NCBI RefSeq assembly: GCF_010686655.1 | Contig: NZ_JAAGVY010000025.1 | Span: 1 to 64,000, forward strand | DNA: 64,000 nucleotides | Reading direction: 5' to 3' | DNA from: Cryomorpha ignava | GTDB lineage: Bacteria > Bacteroidota > Bacteroidia > Flavobacteriales_D > Cryomorphaceae | In this document: piece by piece, positions 37,413 to 46,258 of the stretch | Layout: each line of letters opens with the position of its first letter | How positions within the stretch are numbered: position 1 is the stretch's first letter | The notes under the pieces: model-generated | What the model was told of the DNA's origin: nothing | What the model saw: only the letters and a program-made list of their open reading frames with translations | Databases searched by the model: none | Program-made: the position numbers and the translations under genes

Positions 37413-37638
37413 TGAAGGAAGTGGTTAGTCTCGGAATGGTCTATTGGTCTGGTTGATTTTTTATAGAAGCAAATGTATCAGATTCAAAAATAAATCAAAA
37501 TTTAAGAACATTCTTTTTACAGACGCATATAATTACTTTTCCGTGGGGCGAATCGACTATAAATCCATACTTCTAGATTTTGGATCTGCGATTAAAAATA
37601 GTAACTCAGCACCGAAAAATTGCATGTTCATCTCGCGG

Positions 37639-37910
37639 CTAACCCTCCAGTCCATCAAAATCTTGTTCTTTAAGCTCGATTATTTCATCTGTTTCACCAT
37701 CTCTCAAGATCCAATCGGTGTAGAGATCAGAGAGTTTAATTATCAATATTATCCTCTTTTTTTTATCTGGGTTTTTTTCTAATAAACCTAAAATAATTGT
37801 TCGACCACTTGAGAAATGCGTTGTTGCCGCATTAGGACAGAGATTATTTGTCCATTTAGAATTGTAGAAACAGATAAAGTGGCCAGTAAGATTAATAATG
37901 TTATTTTCAT
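37639..37910 (-). pseudogene. Broken small secreted-protein gene
   Basis: From ATG 37910 the minus strand reads MKITLLILLATLSVSTILNG, a clean signal peptide, then leaves frame and stops after 40 codons. The -1 frame continues from about 37850-37790 and reads LGLLEKNPDKKKRIILIIKL, then DLYTDWILRDGETDEIIELK, to the stop at 37639, with acidic/hydrophobic composition that looks coding. Joined, it would encode about 90 residues. The break could be a true decay or a base-call error; the exact join is uncertain. It lies in the 557-base gap downstream of the SDR gene, same strand. Confidence 0.42.
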
Positions 37911-37969
37911 TGTTTTGTCATTCAAGATTTAATTTTATTTCTGACCTTGCAAATGAAGCACCTACTGCC

Positions 37970-38860
37970 TTATACATCTTTGGAAGCGGTAAATTTTAGT
38001 CTTTCTCCTTGAATGAATTCTGCTATTGTTGTTGGTTCTCTACCCGTTATATTTTTAAAGCTGTCAGAAATTTCAGGCTCCTTTTGAAGTCTGGGTAAAA
38101 AATGAAGAATTGTCATTACCAGCGCAAAGCCCCTTTCAAGTTTTTCCTTACTCTTTTTAAAGTAAAAGAGTATCGGGTTTATATTTTTAAAAGTGATTTT
38201 TACACCTGTCAATGCGCTCATTAAATCAGTTACTTCCTTAAAGCTCTTATTTTCTGATCCTGTAACTTCATAAGCCTTGTTCTGATATTTATCAAAAGAG
38301 TTTATCAGTATCGCAGTGGCCTCTCCAATATTTTTGACGTCAATCCAGTTAAATTTCGCTTTTCCTGAAGGAAGGGTTATTGTTTTGCTAATCAATATTT
38401 CCGGTAGCAATGTAGTTGTCAAGTTTTGCATGAAGTAACCCGGGCGAACAAAAATGTAATTGAATTGAAATGATTTAATAAGTCGCTCAATTTTGTTATG
38501 AGGAATAACCCTACTTTTTTCGGCTCCCTGTACCGAAAGAAAAACAATATTCTTTACGCCGTTTTCCTTAGCTGATTCTAAAAGAGGCTTGAAGTATGCT
38601 GCAACTTGGGAGATATGTGGGGGTCTTAGAAGAAATAGAATTTCTATGTCTTTGAATGCTGAATGAAATGTATGGGTAGCTTCAATGTCAAACTGCCTAA
38701 AACTTAGGTTAGCGTTTTCAGGGATTTTTCTTCTGGCACTCTCAACATTTCGAACGGCTGCAATAATTTCAATATTTGTATTTAATCTGCTTAGATAGTG
38801 AATTACTTCTTTTCCAATATTACCGGTGGCACCTGTTATGAGTATTTGCTTCATTTTCAT
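37970..38860 (-). CDS. NmrA-like NAD(P)-binding SDR protein
   Basis: About 296 residues from ATG 38860, chosen because it puts KQILITGATGNIGKEVIHYL at the N-terminus; the upstream in-frame ATG at 38902 adds 14 unlikely residues. GATGNIG is the glycine-rich cofactor loop of atypical short-chain reductases, and IFVRPGYFMQNL is the usual NmrA-type strand. The Tyr/Lys pair of classic SDRs is not in the standard place, so it may act as a redox sensor or an isoflavone-reductase-like enzyme. Substrate unknown. Confidence 0.88.
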   Translation of the reverse strand: MKMKQILITGATGNIGKEVIHYLSRLNTNIEIIAAVRNVESARRKIPENANLSFRQFDIEATHTFHSAFKDIEILFLLRPPHISQVAAYFKPLLESAKENGVKNIVFLSVQGAEKSRVIPHNKIERLIKSFQFNYIFVRPGYFMQNLTTTLLPEILISKTITLPSGKAKFNWIDVKNIGEATAILINSFDKYQNKAYEVTGSENKSFKEVTDLMSALTGVKITFKNINPILFYFKKSKEKLERGFALVMTILHFLPRLQKEPEISDSFKNITGREPTTIAEFIQGERLKFTASKDV

Positions 38861-39033
38861 ATAGTGCGACCTGTCGTATCTATAACACGCACAAAGTACC
38901 ACTAATTCTCTTTAATTTTCAAATTCAACAAATAGTCAGTACACCTTCTATTTCTTAATGCGATCACTTAATGCGATCAAAGGTCATTTTTGGGAGAATT
39001 TGGTGGCTAGAGTTGATGGCAACATGTAGGCGG

Positions 39034-39528
39034 TCATTTATTCTTATACAATTCAGTGATCTTATTAAAATCCATTAAATCATCAATTTGATAGAAATAA
39101 TTCAATTGCCATTTTTGAGTTTGTGTTGCTTGTTTACTTTTCGCTATATCCCAATTGGGGTAAACCCGAAATGCTCTTTTCCCTTCTTTCTTATCGGTTG
39201 AGATTATTCCCTTTTTTATAAGCAGCGATTTTGGAAAAACAAATTGACCAAACTCCTTTTCAGTCCGAACGTTGACAGTGAATAAATCAAATCGATCGGT
39301 TTCATGAAAAGGTTCAATCGGCCCTTTACCATTTCGCTTCCAGAACGTTACAAATTGCCCGATTTTTTTAGGGGTAATTTTGGCGTTTCTGCTTATGATA
39401 TGGCGCCCGCTTAATTCATATTGGCAGGCATCATATTCTTTACTTTCCTTTTCTGGTCCGAAATCGGATATTTCAAACCCACATTTCTGGAAAACCTCTG
39501 TTCTGATCTTGTACAGGTTAGCGTTCAT
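39034..39528 (-). CDS. MepB-family protein
   Basis: A 164-residue cytosolic protein. Characteristic segments are CQYELSGRHIISRNAKITPK, IGQFVTFWKRNGKGPIEPFH and FGQFVFPKSLLIKKGIIST, ending with AFRVYPNWD; these match the MepB family named after a gene in the Staphylococcus aureus mepRAB locus. The biochemical role is not established. There is no MepA or MepR partner here. Confidence 0.87.
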   Translation of the reverse strand: MNANLYKIRTEVFQKCGFEISDFGPEKESKEYDACQYELSGRHIISRNAKITPKKIGQFVTFWKRNGKGPIEPFHETDRFDLFTVNVRTEKEFGQFVFPKSLLIKKGIISTDKKEGKRAFRVYPNWDIAKSKQATQTQKWQLNYFYQIDDLMDFNKITELYKNK

Positions 39529-39668
39529 TTATTCTATTTCGGTTCTTTTTATGAACCTGATTATCTTAACAGTATTTCGAACGGTTCGCCTTAATTTTTG
39601 AATTGTGCCGCGTTCACATTTCTCGGTTCAAAGGTGAAATAACTATTGACTTATGCCTTGTGAAACAA

Positions 39669-40112
39669 TCACTTGGCTGGGTTTAATTTCATTTGTAAGT
39701 ATTTTCTATATTGTGGGTCTGACAGTGCCATTTTCATGCTTTCATCTTCCTGATTGTTAAGATCCTGCAAAGTATAATTCCCCAAGCCATGGGTCTTCAT
39801 AGTGTTCAATCTCTCATTATAATTTTCTTCAAATTGCTCAATATCGCGGGTGGTCATGCCTATACTGTTATAAAGATCGCTCCTGTCAGCATTCAATTTC
39901 GACGCATAAACAGAATCGGTTAATGTTTCGTTTAATGCATTGTCGTCTTTACGTCGGTTTAATACTTCTTCATAATCGCGCAGGGTATCACTATCGTCAT
40001 AGATTTCAACTTCACGATGTTCTTCCCTTTTCACCTCCCTTTCCGTGGGATTATTACATGAAGAAATTGCAATTAAACTAAGGGCGAGTATCGAGATTAT
40101 ACTTGTTTTCAT
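39669..40112 (-). CDS. Small lipoprotein of unknown function
   Basis: About 147 residues from ATG 40112, which gives a proper lipobox (IAISSC, Cys19); the in-frame ATG at 40145 would add 11 residues before it. The mature part is highly charged and helical (REVKREEHREVEIYDDSDTL, TTRDIEQFEENYNERLNTM), as in small periplasmic helical-bundle proteins. It is divergent from the BrkB gene at 40450. No family recognised. Confidence 0.75.
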   Translation of the reverse strand: MKTSIISILALSLIAISSCNNPTEREVKREEHREVEIYDDSDTLRDYEEVLNRRKDDNALNETLTDSVYASKLNADRSDLYNSIGMTTRDIEQFEENYNERLNTMKTHGLGNYTLQDLNNQEDESMKMALSDPQYRKYLQMKLNPAK

Positions 40113-40449
40113 AATTTTTTGTTGTTTGGTGAATGTACTTTTCATCTAGCTGTACATTGCTCAAAAATAGTTCCATATCGTTTTTGGCAATTAGCCAGGA
40201 TTTTCAAAGGCAATAATGTAGATAATTCTACCGCATGGGGTTAATTTTCACCAAAAGATATGCAGAAATTCTTATTTTTTTTCGATTTTACCTTTTCATT
40301 ATTATTGGATATGACGTAATATCTTGATAACAAACCAGTTCGTTATAGGCATTTACCAAGCCTTCAATTCCGCGAGCAACATTTTACAGTATTATTATTG
40401 GTCGGGAAATTGCAAAACATTAAGAACTGCAAATTTTTATTGAATTGAT
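40113..40449. other. Divergent promoter region, no gene
   Basis: These 337 bases lie between the divergent lipoprotein and BrkB-family genes and must carry both promoters. No ORF, hairpin or strong consensus pair could be picked out with confidence. Confidence 0.5.
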
Positions 40450-41481
40450 ATGACTAAATCAAAATCAGCAAATTTTAGACTCACACATTTGCCAAAATTA
40501 TTAAAGCAAACTTTTGTGGAATGGAATGGAGATAATCCGTGGCGCTTGAGTGCCATAGTAGCCTATTATGCCGTATTATCGCTACCCGGCCTGGTGGTTG
40601 TGATTATTAATACAGTAGGTGCTATTTGGGGAGTTGAGATTGTACAGGGAAGGCTAACCGATGAAATGTCTGCCGCTATTGGGCCTGGCGCGGCAGAGTC
40701 TGTTAAAGAAATAATTGAAAGCACTCAGGGAGGCGAAAAAAGTTTGATTTCAACCATTATCGGTGTAGCGACGCTTATTTTTGGAGCTACCGGAGTGTTT
40801 TATCATTTACAACTCTCTATAAATAAAGTCTGGGATTTACGCCAGGATGATAATGCCGGAATTAAAAAAGTAGTTATAGACCGGCTAATGGGTTTTGGAT
40901 TTGTGCTAGTTGTAGGATTTTTGCTATTAATAAGTTTTGTGCTTTCTACCGCATTAGCCGTTTTAAACGGATATCTTGAAAGGATTTTTTCAGACTTTTC
41001 AGTTTATATAGCCATAGCAACTAGCGAAATTTTATCACTTGGGGTCGTTACCGTATTATTCGCGCTGCTTTATAAATTTCTTCCCGATGCTAAAATCCAA
41101 TGGCGATCAGTATGGATAGGTGGTTTTCTTACGGCATTATTATTCACAATTGGTAAATATTTACTCGGTCTGTATTTTGGCTCTGCCGATCCGGGCTCCA
41201 CCTACGGCGCGGCAGGTTCGATGGTCTTAATTTTACTTTGGGTTTCATATTCATGTCTCATCTTATTTTTCGGAGCCGAGTTTACTTGGGTATATGCAAA
41301 TACTTACGGCCACAGCATTCAACCCAACGAGAAAGCGGTGTTTATTAATGAAAAGGATAGCAATGCTGACATGGAAGAGTCAGTAGCAACAGCAGATAAA
41401 TTGGATCCCGACAAAAATGATTCAGCCTTATTTCTAAAGCTGAAAAGGAGGAATGAGAGAAGAAAACCAAATCAGAAGTAG
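40450..41481 (+). CDS. YihY/BrkB-family inner-membrane protein
   Basis: A 343-residue protein with six transmembrane helices. Family marks are the start WNGDNPWRLSAIVAYYAVLS, the loop GATGVFYHLQLSINKVWDL and YGAAGSMVLILLWVSYSCLI near residue 255-275. The C-terminus (about 295-343) is a charged, low-complexity tail. The family was once thought to include RNase BN, an assignment since withdrawn; its role is unknown. It stands ahead of an acidic secreted protein and a catalase gene, all plus-strand. Confidence 0.92.
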   Translation: MTKSKSANFRLTHLPKLLKQTFVEWNGDNPWRLSAIVAYYAVLSLPGLVVVIINTVGAIWGVEIVQGRLTDEMSAAIGPGAAESVKEIIESTQGGEKSLISTIIGVATLIFGATGVFYHLQLSINKVWDLRQDDNAGIKKVVIDRLMGFGFVLVVGFLLLISFVLSTALAVLNGYLERIFSDFSVYIAIATSEILSLGVVTVLFALLYKFLPDAKIQWRSVWIGGFLTALLFTIGKYLLGLYFGSADPGSTYGAAGSMVLILLWVSYSCLILFFGAEFTWVYANTYGHSIQPNEKAVFINEKDSNADMEESVATADKLDPDKNDSALFLKLKRRNERRKPNQK

Positions 41482-41691
41482 TGCTTTGTGCTAATTTTTT
41501 TAGCGTCCAAAATTGTGTGTTGTGTGATGTATTTCTTTGCCATTATAAGAAAGCCATGGTAACCAATTTACACCACATTTTTGGGAATCATTTTACTCAT
41601 TCTCTTAAAAGATTTATATTGTAAATCAGATACTTATCGAATGGTATAAGCCTTGCTATAAATTCGTTAATTAACCCCTTAAAGCAAACTT

Positions 41692-42198
41692 ATGAAGTAT
41701 TTAGCTCTAATAATGGCTCTGACCCTCGCTGGAATTGCCACTTCCGTGAATGGACAAACAGACAGAGATTATCAAAATTTGGAAAACTATGTAGACAGCG
41801 TAGAGAATAAAATGGGCAATAAAGCCGATGCCAATTGGGATAAAGTAGAAACCCGGTATGAAATGCTTAAAGCCAAAGTGGATGAAAAATCAGATGATTA
41901 TAGTGATGAAATGGCTGACAAGTATGATAACCTTGAAGGTAGATATGAAGATTTCAAAAAAAATGCGCGTCAGAAATCAAACGATATAGAAGATCAAGCC
42001 GATAAACGCTTAACCAAAGCTGAAAAATGGCTCGCAGAAAACAAGGAAAAGACCAAAGACAATCTTGAAGATACCGGAGACGACTTAGAAGATGGCTGGG
42101 AAGATACTGAGGACTGGTTTAGCAAAAACTACGACAACCTAAAAGAAGGAACCCGCAAACGCTACGATGATCTGAAAGATAAGTTTGACAACGACTAA
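41692..42198 (+). CDS. Secreted acidic helical protein
   Basis: A 168-residue exported protein, signal peptide about 1-21 (SVNG-Q). The mature part is almost all charged helix with repeated WD/YD pairs (NWDKVETRYEMLKAKVDEK, DKYDNLEGRYEDFKK, GWEDTEDWFSKNYDNL), predicting an elongated helical or coiled-coil periplasmic protein. It is reminiscent of hydrophilic stress proteins but no family was recognised. A terminator follows at 42224. Confidence 0.78.
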   Translation: MKYLALIMALTLAGIATSVNGQTDRDYQNLENYVDSVENKMGNKADANWDKVETRYEMLKAKVDEKSDDYSDEMADKYDNLEGRYEDFKKNARQKSNDIEDQADKRLTKAEKWLAENKEKTKDNLEDTGDDLEDGWEDTEDWFSKNYDNLKEGTRKRYDDLKDKFDND

Positions 42199-42223
42199 AG
42201 GATATGCATTTATCTGAATATTT

Positions 42224-42263
42224 AAAATGGTGTGGTAACAATTGGTGCTACACCATTTTTTGA
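42224..42263 (+). terminator. Rho-independent terminator
   Basis: AAAATGGTGT (42224-42233) pairs with ACACCATTTT (42250-42259), 10 bp around a 16-base loop, followed by TT and GATTTT. It ends the transcript of the acidic helical protein and separates it from catalase. Confidence 0.75.
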
Positions 42264-42334
42264 TTTTAAAATATGGCCAACCTCCATAATAAAATTCTTA
42301 AACCCCTACCCTATCAAAACCATATACTTACAAC

Positions 42335-44476
42335 ATGAAAAAGCAAGAAAATAAAAAACAACCCGATACGGATAAAATAGCCGACCTAAAAAAAGACTAT
42401 AAAGATAAAACCGGAAAACCGCTTACCACTAATCAAGGTTTGAAAGTAAATGATACAAACAACTCATTAAAATCTGGAGAACGTGGGGCTACCCTGCTTG
42501 AAGATTTTCTACTGCGCGAGAAAATTACAAATTTTGACCATGAGCGCATTCCTGAAAGGGTGGTGCACGCCCGGGGAAGTGGAGCTCACGGACATTTTGA
42601 GCTGTATAAAAGCATGGATAAATATTCAAAAGCCGGCCTTTTTACAGATACCAATCGCAAAACTTCTGTTTTTGTGCGTTTCTCTACAGTAGCCGGTTCA
42701 AAAGGATCTGGCGATTTGGCAAGAGATGTGCGCGGTTTTGCAGTAAAATTTTACAATCCGGAAGGAACCTGGGATTTAGTGGGCAACAATATGCCAATAT
42801 TTTTTATTCAGGACGCTATCAAGTTTCCGGATTTGATACATTCAGTAAAACCCGAACCGCACCGGGAAATTCCTCAGGCGGCTTCTGCCCACGATACTTT
42901 TTACGATTTTGTATCACTCTCTACCGAAACGCTGCACAATCACATATGGGTAATGAGCGACCGTGGTATTCCCCGCAGTTTTAGAATGATGGAAGGTTTT
43001 GGCATTCACACTTACCGACTGATTAATGAAGCAGGTAAATCGCATTTCGTGAAATTTCACTGGAAACCATTGCTTGGTGTGCATTCTGTAACCTGGGATG
43101 AAGCCGTGAAAATAAATGGTGCCGACTCTGACTTTCACCGCCGCGATCTTTGGGATGCCATCGACGCTGGCCATTTTCCAGAATGGGAATTAGGTTTTCA
43201 AATCGTGCCCGAAGAAGATGAGCACAAATACGACTTTGACCTTTTAGATCCTACCAAGCTAATTCCCGAAGAAATGGTACCTGTAATCAAAGTAGGTAAA
43301 ATGACACTGAACAGAAATCCTGAAAATTTCTTTGCAGAAACAGAGCAAGTGGCATTTCTACCCGGACACATTGTACCAGGTATAGATTTTTCAAATGATC
43401 CATTACTGCAAGGCCGGTTATTTTCGTACCGCGATACACAATTGTCGCGTTTGGGAAGTCCTAATTTTCATCAAATACCTATAAACAGACCCATTGTAGA
43501 AACCCATAACAATGAGCGCGATGCCCACATGCAAACATCAATACCAAAAGGAAAAACAGCCTATTTTCCAAACAGTATAGGAGGTGGGTGCCCGCATTTG
43601 AGCAAAATTTCTGAAGGCGCGTTTCATACACATGAAGAGCGAATAGACGCTAAGAAGATCCGCACCCGAAGTGAAAGCTTTAGTGATCATTATTCTCAGC
43701 CAGCCCTGTTTTACCGCAGCCTGGCAGATTGGGAAAAGGATCACATAGCTGGCGCATATACATTTGAATTGGGTAAATGCACATATCCTCACATACAAGA
43801 ACGCATGTTGTATCATATTAATCAAATAGATGAGACATTGGCTAAGAAGGTAGCTGAAGGATTGGGTTTGAAGATTCCTAAAAAAATAGATCAACCAGTA
43901 AATCAGGCCATAGGTGCTGATGCCGATGTAGAAAAACACCAACCCGGCAAGAAGAAAATCTATTTGGAAAAAGATCCGGCCCTTAGTCAGGCCAATACAC
44001 GGTTTGAAAGCATTGCGACCCGGCAGGTTGCGGTACTGGTTGCAGACGGTTTTGACATGAAGGCTTACAAAAGCATGAAAAATGCGCTTGAAAAAGATGG
44101 CGCTATGCCTAAAGTTATTGCCCCCCATGGCGGCACCATAAAATGCGACCAAAAAATGGATCACAAGGTAGATGCAGCAATTGCCACCACAGAAAGCGTA
44201 CTTTTTGATGCGGTGTATATTCCCGGAGGAAAAAAAGCTGTAGATGCACTACTGAAAGAAGCCAAGTTTACCAAGTTCGTGAATGAAGCTTTTAAGCATT
44301 GCAAAGCAATAGCCGCAGATGGTGACGGAGAGCGATTACTGGATAATACTTTTGTAAAAGAGAATAAAAAGGATAATGCCATACTTATCAATGCCAAACC
44401 CGAAGCATTTAAAAAGGCTATAGCCAAACACAGAAACTGGGACAGAATGGAAATAGCGAAGAATATACCGGTTTAA
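42335..44476 (+). CDS. katE: Catalase, large-subunit (HPII/KatE type)
   Basis: A 713-residue monofunctional haem catalase that splits hydrogen peroxide into water and oxygen. Active-site residues: distal His78 in RVVHARGSGAHG, Ser117, Asn151 in LVGNNMPIFF, and proximal haem ligand Tyr365 in RLFSYRDTQLSR. After the core (to about 500) comes a linker and a C-terminal flavodoxin/DJ-1-like domain (about 565-713, VAVLVADGFDMKAY), which marks clade 2 large-subunit catalases; small catalases end near 500. The plain N-terminus (no leader) makes it cytosolic. A terminator follows directly. Confidence 0.96.
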   Translation: MKKQENKKQPDTDKIADLKKDYKDKTGKPLTTNQGLKVNDTNNSLKSGERGATLLEDFLLREKITNFDHERIPERVVHARGSGAHGHFELYKSMDKYSKAGLFTDTNRKTSVFVRFSTVAGSKGSGDLARDVRGFAVKFYNPEGTWDLVGNNMPIFFIQDAIKFPDLIHSVKPEPHREIPQAASAHDTFYDFVSLSTETLHNHIWVMSDRGIPRSFRMMEGFGIHTYRLINEAGKSHFVKFHWKPLLGVHSVTWDEAVKINGADSDFHRRDLWDAIDAGHFPEWELGFQIVPEEDEHKYDFDLLDPTKLIPEEMVPVIKVGKMTLNRNPENFFAETEQVAFLPGHIVPGIDFSNDPLLQGRLFSYRDTQLSRLGSPNFHQIPINRPIVETHNNERDAHMQTSIPKGKTAYFPNSIGGGCPHLSKISEGAFHTHEERIDAKKIRTRSESFSDHYSQPALFYRSLADWEKDHIAGAYTFELGKCTYPHIQERMLYHINQIDETLAKKVAEGLGLKIPKKIDQPVNQAIGADADVEKHQPGKKKIYLEKDPALSQANTRFESIATRQVAVLVADGFDMKAYKSMKNALEKDGAMPKVIAPHGGTIKCDQKMDHKVDAAIATTESVLFDAVYIPGGKKAVDALLKEAKFTKFVNEAFKHCKAIAADGDGERLLDNTFVKENKKDNAILINAKPEAFKKAIAKHRNWDRMEIAKNIPV

Positions 44477-44519
44477 GCTTTCGGTATAAATACCCTTTTC
44501 TATAAATCATTAGTATATG

Positions 44520-44555
44520 AAAAACCCCTGAACTTATTTCAGGGGTTTTTCTTTT
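44520..44555 (+). terminator. Bidirectional rho-independent terminator
   Basis: AAAAACCCCTGAA-CTTAT-TTCAGGGGTTTTT is a 13-bp perfect inverted repeat, followed by CTTTT. It ends the catalase transcript, and because the arms begin with A and end with T it can also stop transcription arriving from the right. Confidence 0.9.
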
Positions 44556-44691
44556 GGATGATTATAGCTGAAAGCCAAAAGTTAAGTATGCCCATCTTTT
44601 GAAGCCTACAGCTAAAAGCAGGTGGCTATTTCCCCACTTAATTCTCCCTCGAGGCCAGAGACTCAGGACTTGCGCCTATCTCTCAACTAAA

Positions 44692-44943
44692 TTATTCCGC
44701 ATCGAGCCGCTTTATGTAAGCCTTCATTTCTGCTATTTCCTTTTCCTGAGCTGCTATAATTCCGTCGGCGAGTTTTCTTACTTCCGGGTCAGTAATATTA
44801 GCCCAATTACTGGTAAGTAGACAATTAACAAAACCGTAGGACTGACATTCCGGAGCCACAAAATCATGACGCATCATTGGCCGCAGCATTGCAACTTCGT
44901 GAAGCGGTTTCAGGACTGCAGGAACTCCGTGCGGATGAAACAA
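44692..44943 (-). CDS. Short ORF resembling a DUF305-type C-terminus
   Basis: An open frame of about 83 residues ending at 44692. The tail ITDPEVRKLADGIIAAQEKE, then IAEMKAYIKRL, resembles the C-terminal helices of DUF305 proteins, and an MMRHDFVAPECQSYGF segment precedes it. No ATG lies at the 5' end: the nearest start is a TTG at 44943, and the frame is open a little further to a stop. It is probably a 5'-truncated remnant rather than a working gene, since DUF305 proteins are usually longer. The neighbouring 44556-44691 shows nothing. Confidence 0.5.
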   Translation of the reverse strand: MFHPHGVPAVLKPLHEVAMLRPMMRHDFVAPECQSYGFVNCLLTSNWANITDPEVRKLADGIIAAQEKEIAEMKAYIKRLDAE

Positions 44944-45001
44944 ATCAATGCAGCGAAGAGAGATTGCAATGAAAAACTAACTTAATAAAATCACAAACAA
45001 A

Positions 45002-45574
45002 TTACTCGCTTTTCTTCCTGTCCTTCTCCATAAACGATTTCACCAAATCTTCATCACTTTGGTCAATATTTTCCAATCGCGCAGAGGCTTGCTCTGCCCA
45101 TTTATCGCCGGGATATCTCTCAATCACGATGTGATAAGCTTCTTTGGCTTGCTCTTTTTGCTTTAAATCTTCATCGTAGGTAAATGCCATTAAAAAGGCC
45201 ACTTCCGGATTTCTTTCGTAATCGGGATAGTCTGCAAGAATTTTATCGTAGAGTTTTATTGCTTTTACCGGAAGGTTTACCGCACGACTTATTGCTGCCG
45301 ACTTATAAAGATATTCAGGAGTTTTCTTTTTGTCGCCAATAAATTTCTGGGTGTACTCATTGTAAGCTGCCATCAATTCGGCTGTTGGGGCATTATCCAA
45401 ATCGGCATTTTCGTCATAAACAATTTTCTCCAGACTATCTATTTTGGCCATAAGCCGCTTGCTGTCTTGCACATTTGAAAGTAAATCGCTTTTCACAGAT
45501 TCATCTTCTGTAGTACCGCAAGATAATAACAGGGTGCCTAAAAACAGGGCAAGTATATAAGTCAGTTTATTCAT
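45002..45574 (-). CDS. TPR-type outer-membrane lipoprotein
   Basis: A 190-residue lipoprotein, lipobox LLLSC (Cys19). The rest is helical; residues 80-175 read as two or three TPR-like pairs (EYLYKSAAISRAVNLPVKAI, then DYERNPEVAFLMAFTY). It overlaps the deformylase stop by 4 bases (ATGA), so it is translated with def. Co-occurrence with def is common in this phylum, without known mechanistic link. Likely a periplasmic scaffold. Confidence 0.85.
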   Translation of the reverse strand: MNKLTYILALFLGTLLLSCGTTEDESVKSDLLSNVQDSKRLMAKIDSLEKIVYDENADLDNAPTAELMAAYNEYTQKFIGDKKKTPEYLYKSAAISRAVNLPVKAIKLYDKILADYPDYERNPEVAFLMAFTYDEDLKQKEQAKEAYHIVIERYPGDKWAEQASARLENIDQSDEDLVKSFMEKDRKKSE

Positions 45575-46158
45575 CGCTTTTTAGCTTTTAGTATTGGAAA
45601 CTTCATTTTATAATTCACGTCAACTTCTCCTCTGGAAATACCTTGAAGTTTTCTTTTGAGCATTCTCTTTTTTAATGGATTGAGCAGATCGGTAAACAAG
45701 ATACCATCGATATGATCATACTCATGCTGAATAATGCGTGCGGCATAACCGTCAAATTCCTTCTCTTGATAGTGCCAGTTGCGGTCGTAATATTGAATGC
45801 GTATAGTAGATTCGCGGTTTACATCCTCACGGATATTGGGAATACTTAGGCACCCCTCCTGAAAAAGCCATTCATCGCCTGCTCTATCAACTATTTGCGC
45901 GTTGATAAATACCTCTTTAAAATCTTTGACTTTCAAAGCTTCGGGGTCATCTTCATCTTCGCCGAAAGGCGAAGCATCAACAATAAAAAGCCGAATTGAC
46001 TTTCCTATTTGAGGCGCTGCCAGCCCTACACCACTAGCATTGTACATGGTCTCAAACATGTTGTCTATTAACTTATCGAGCTCGGAATAATCTTTGGAAA
46101 TGTCTGCGGCTTCCATTTTTAAAACTGTATCGCCGTATGCTAATATTGGTAAAATCAT
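45571..46158 (-). CDS. def: Peptide deformylase
   Basis: About 195 residues from ATG 46158 (MILPILAYGD; the in-frame ATG at 46167 adds three residues). It removes the formyl group from the initiator methionine of nascent proteins. Motif 1 is GVGLAAPQ (43-50), motif 2 EGCLS with metal-ligand Cys103, and motif 3 QHEYDH with His145, Glu146 and His149. Length and all active-site residues are normal for a metal-dependent deformylase. It is followed by the coupled TPR lipoprotein gene. Confidence 0.97.
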   Translation of the reverse strand: MILPILAYGDTVLKMEAADISKDYSELDKLIDNMFETMYNASGVGLAAPQIGKSIRLFIVDASPFGEDEDDPEALKVKDFKEVFINAQIVDRAGDEWLFQEGCLSIPNIREDVNRESTIRIQYYDRNWHYQEKEFDGYAARIIQHEYDHIDGILFTDLLNPLKKRMLKRKLQGISRGEVDVNYKMKFPILKAKKR

Positions 46159-46258
46159 AATCTGCAAAAGTAATCAGAAGAATCAATCTCTAAAATCATT
46201 CTTGCTGTTTTACACATTAATTAATGAATATTTAATGGTTTTAGGTTCTATATTTTCT

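Noticed and set aside
37444-37782. Plus-strand ORF of 112 codons
   Set aside because: Overlaps a better minus-strand secreted-gene reading and has no domain or leader.
43538-44164. 208-codon minus-strand ORF inside catalase
   Set aside because: Fully inside a confident katE gene; frame is a shadow.
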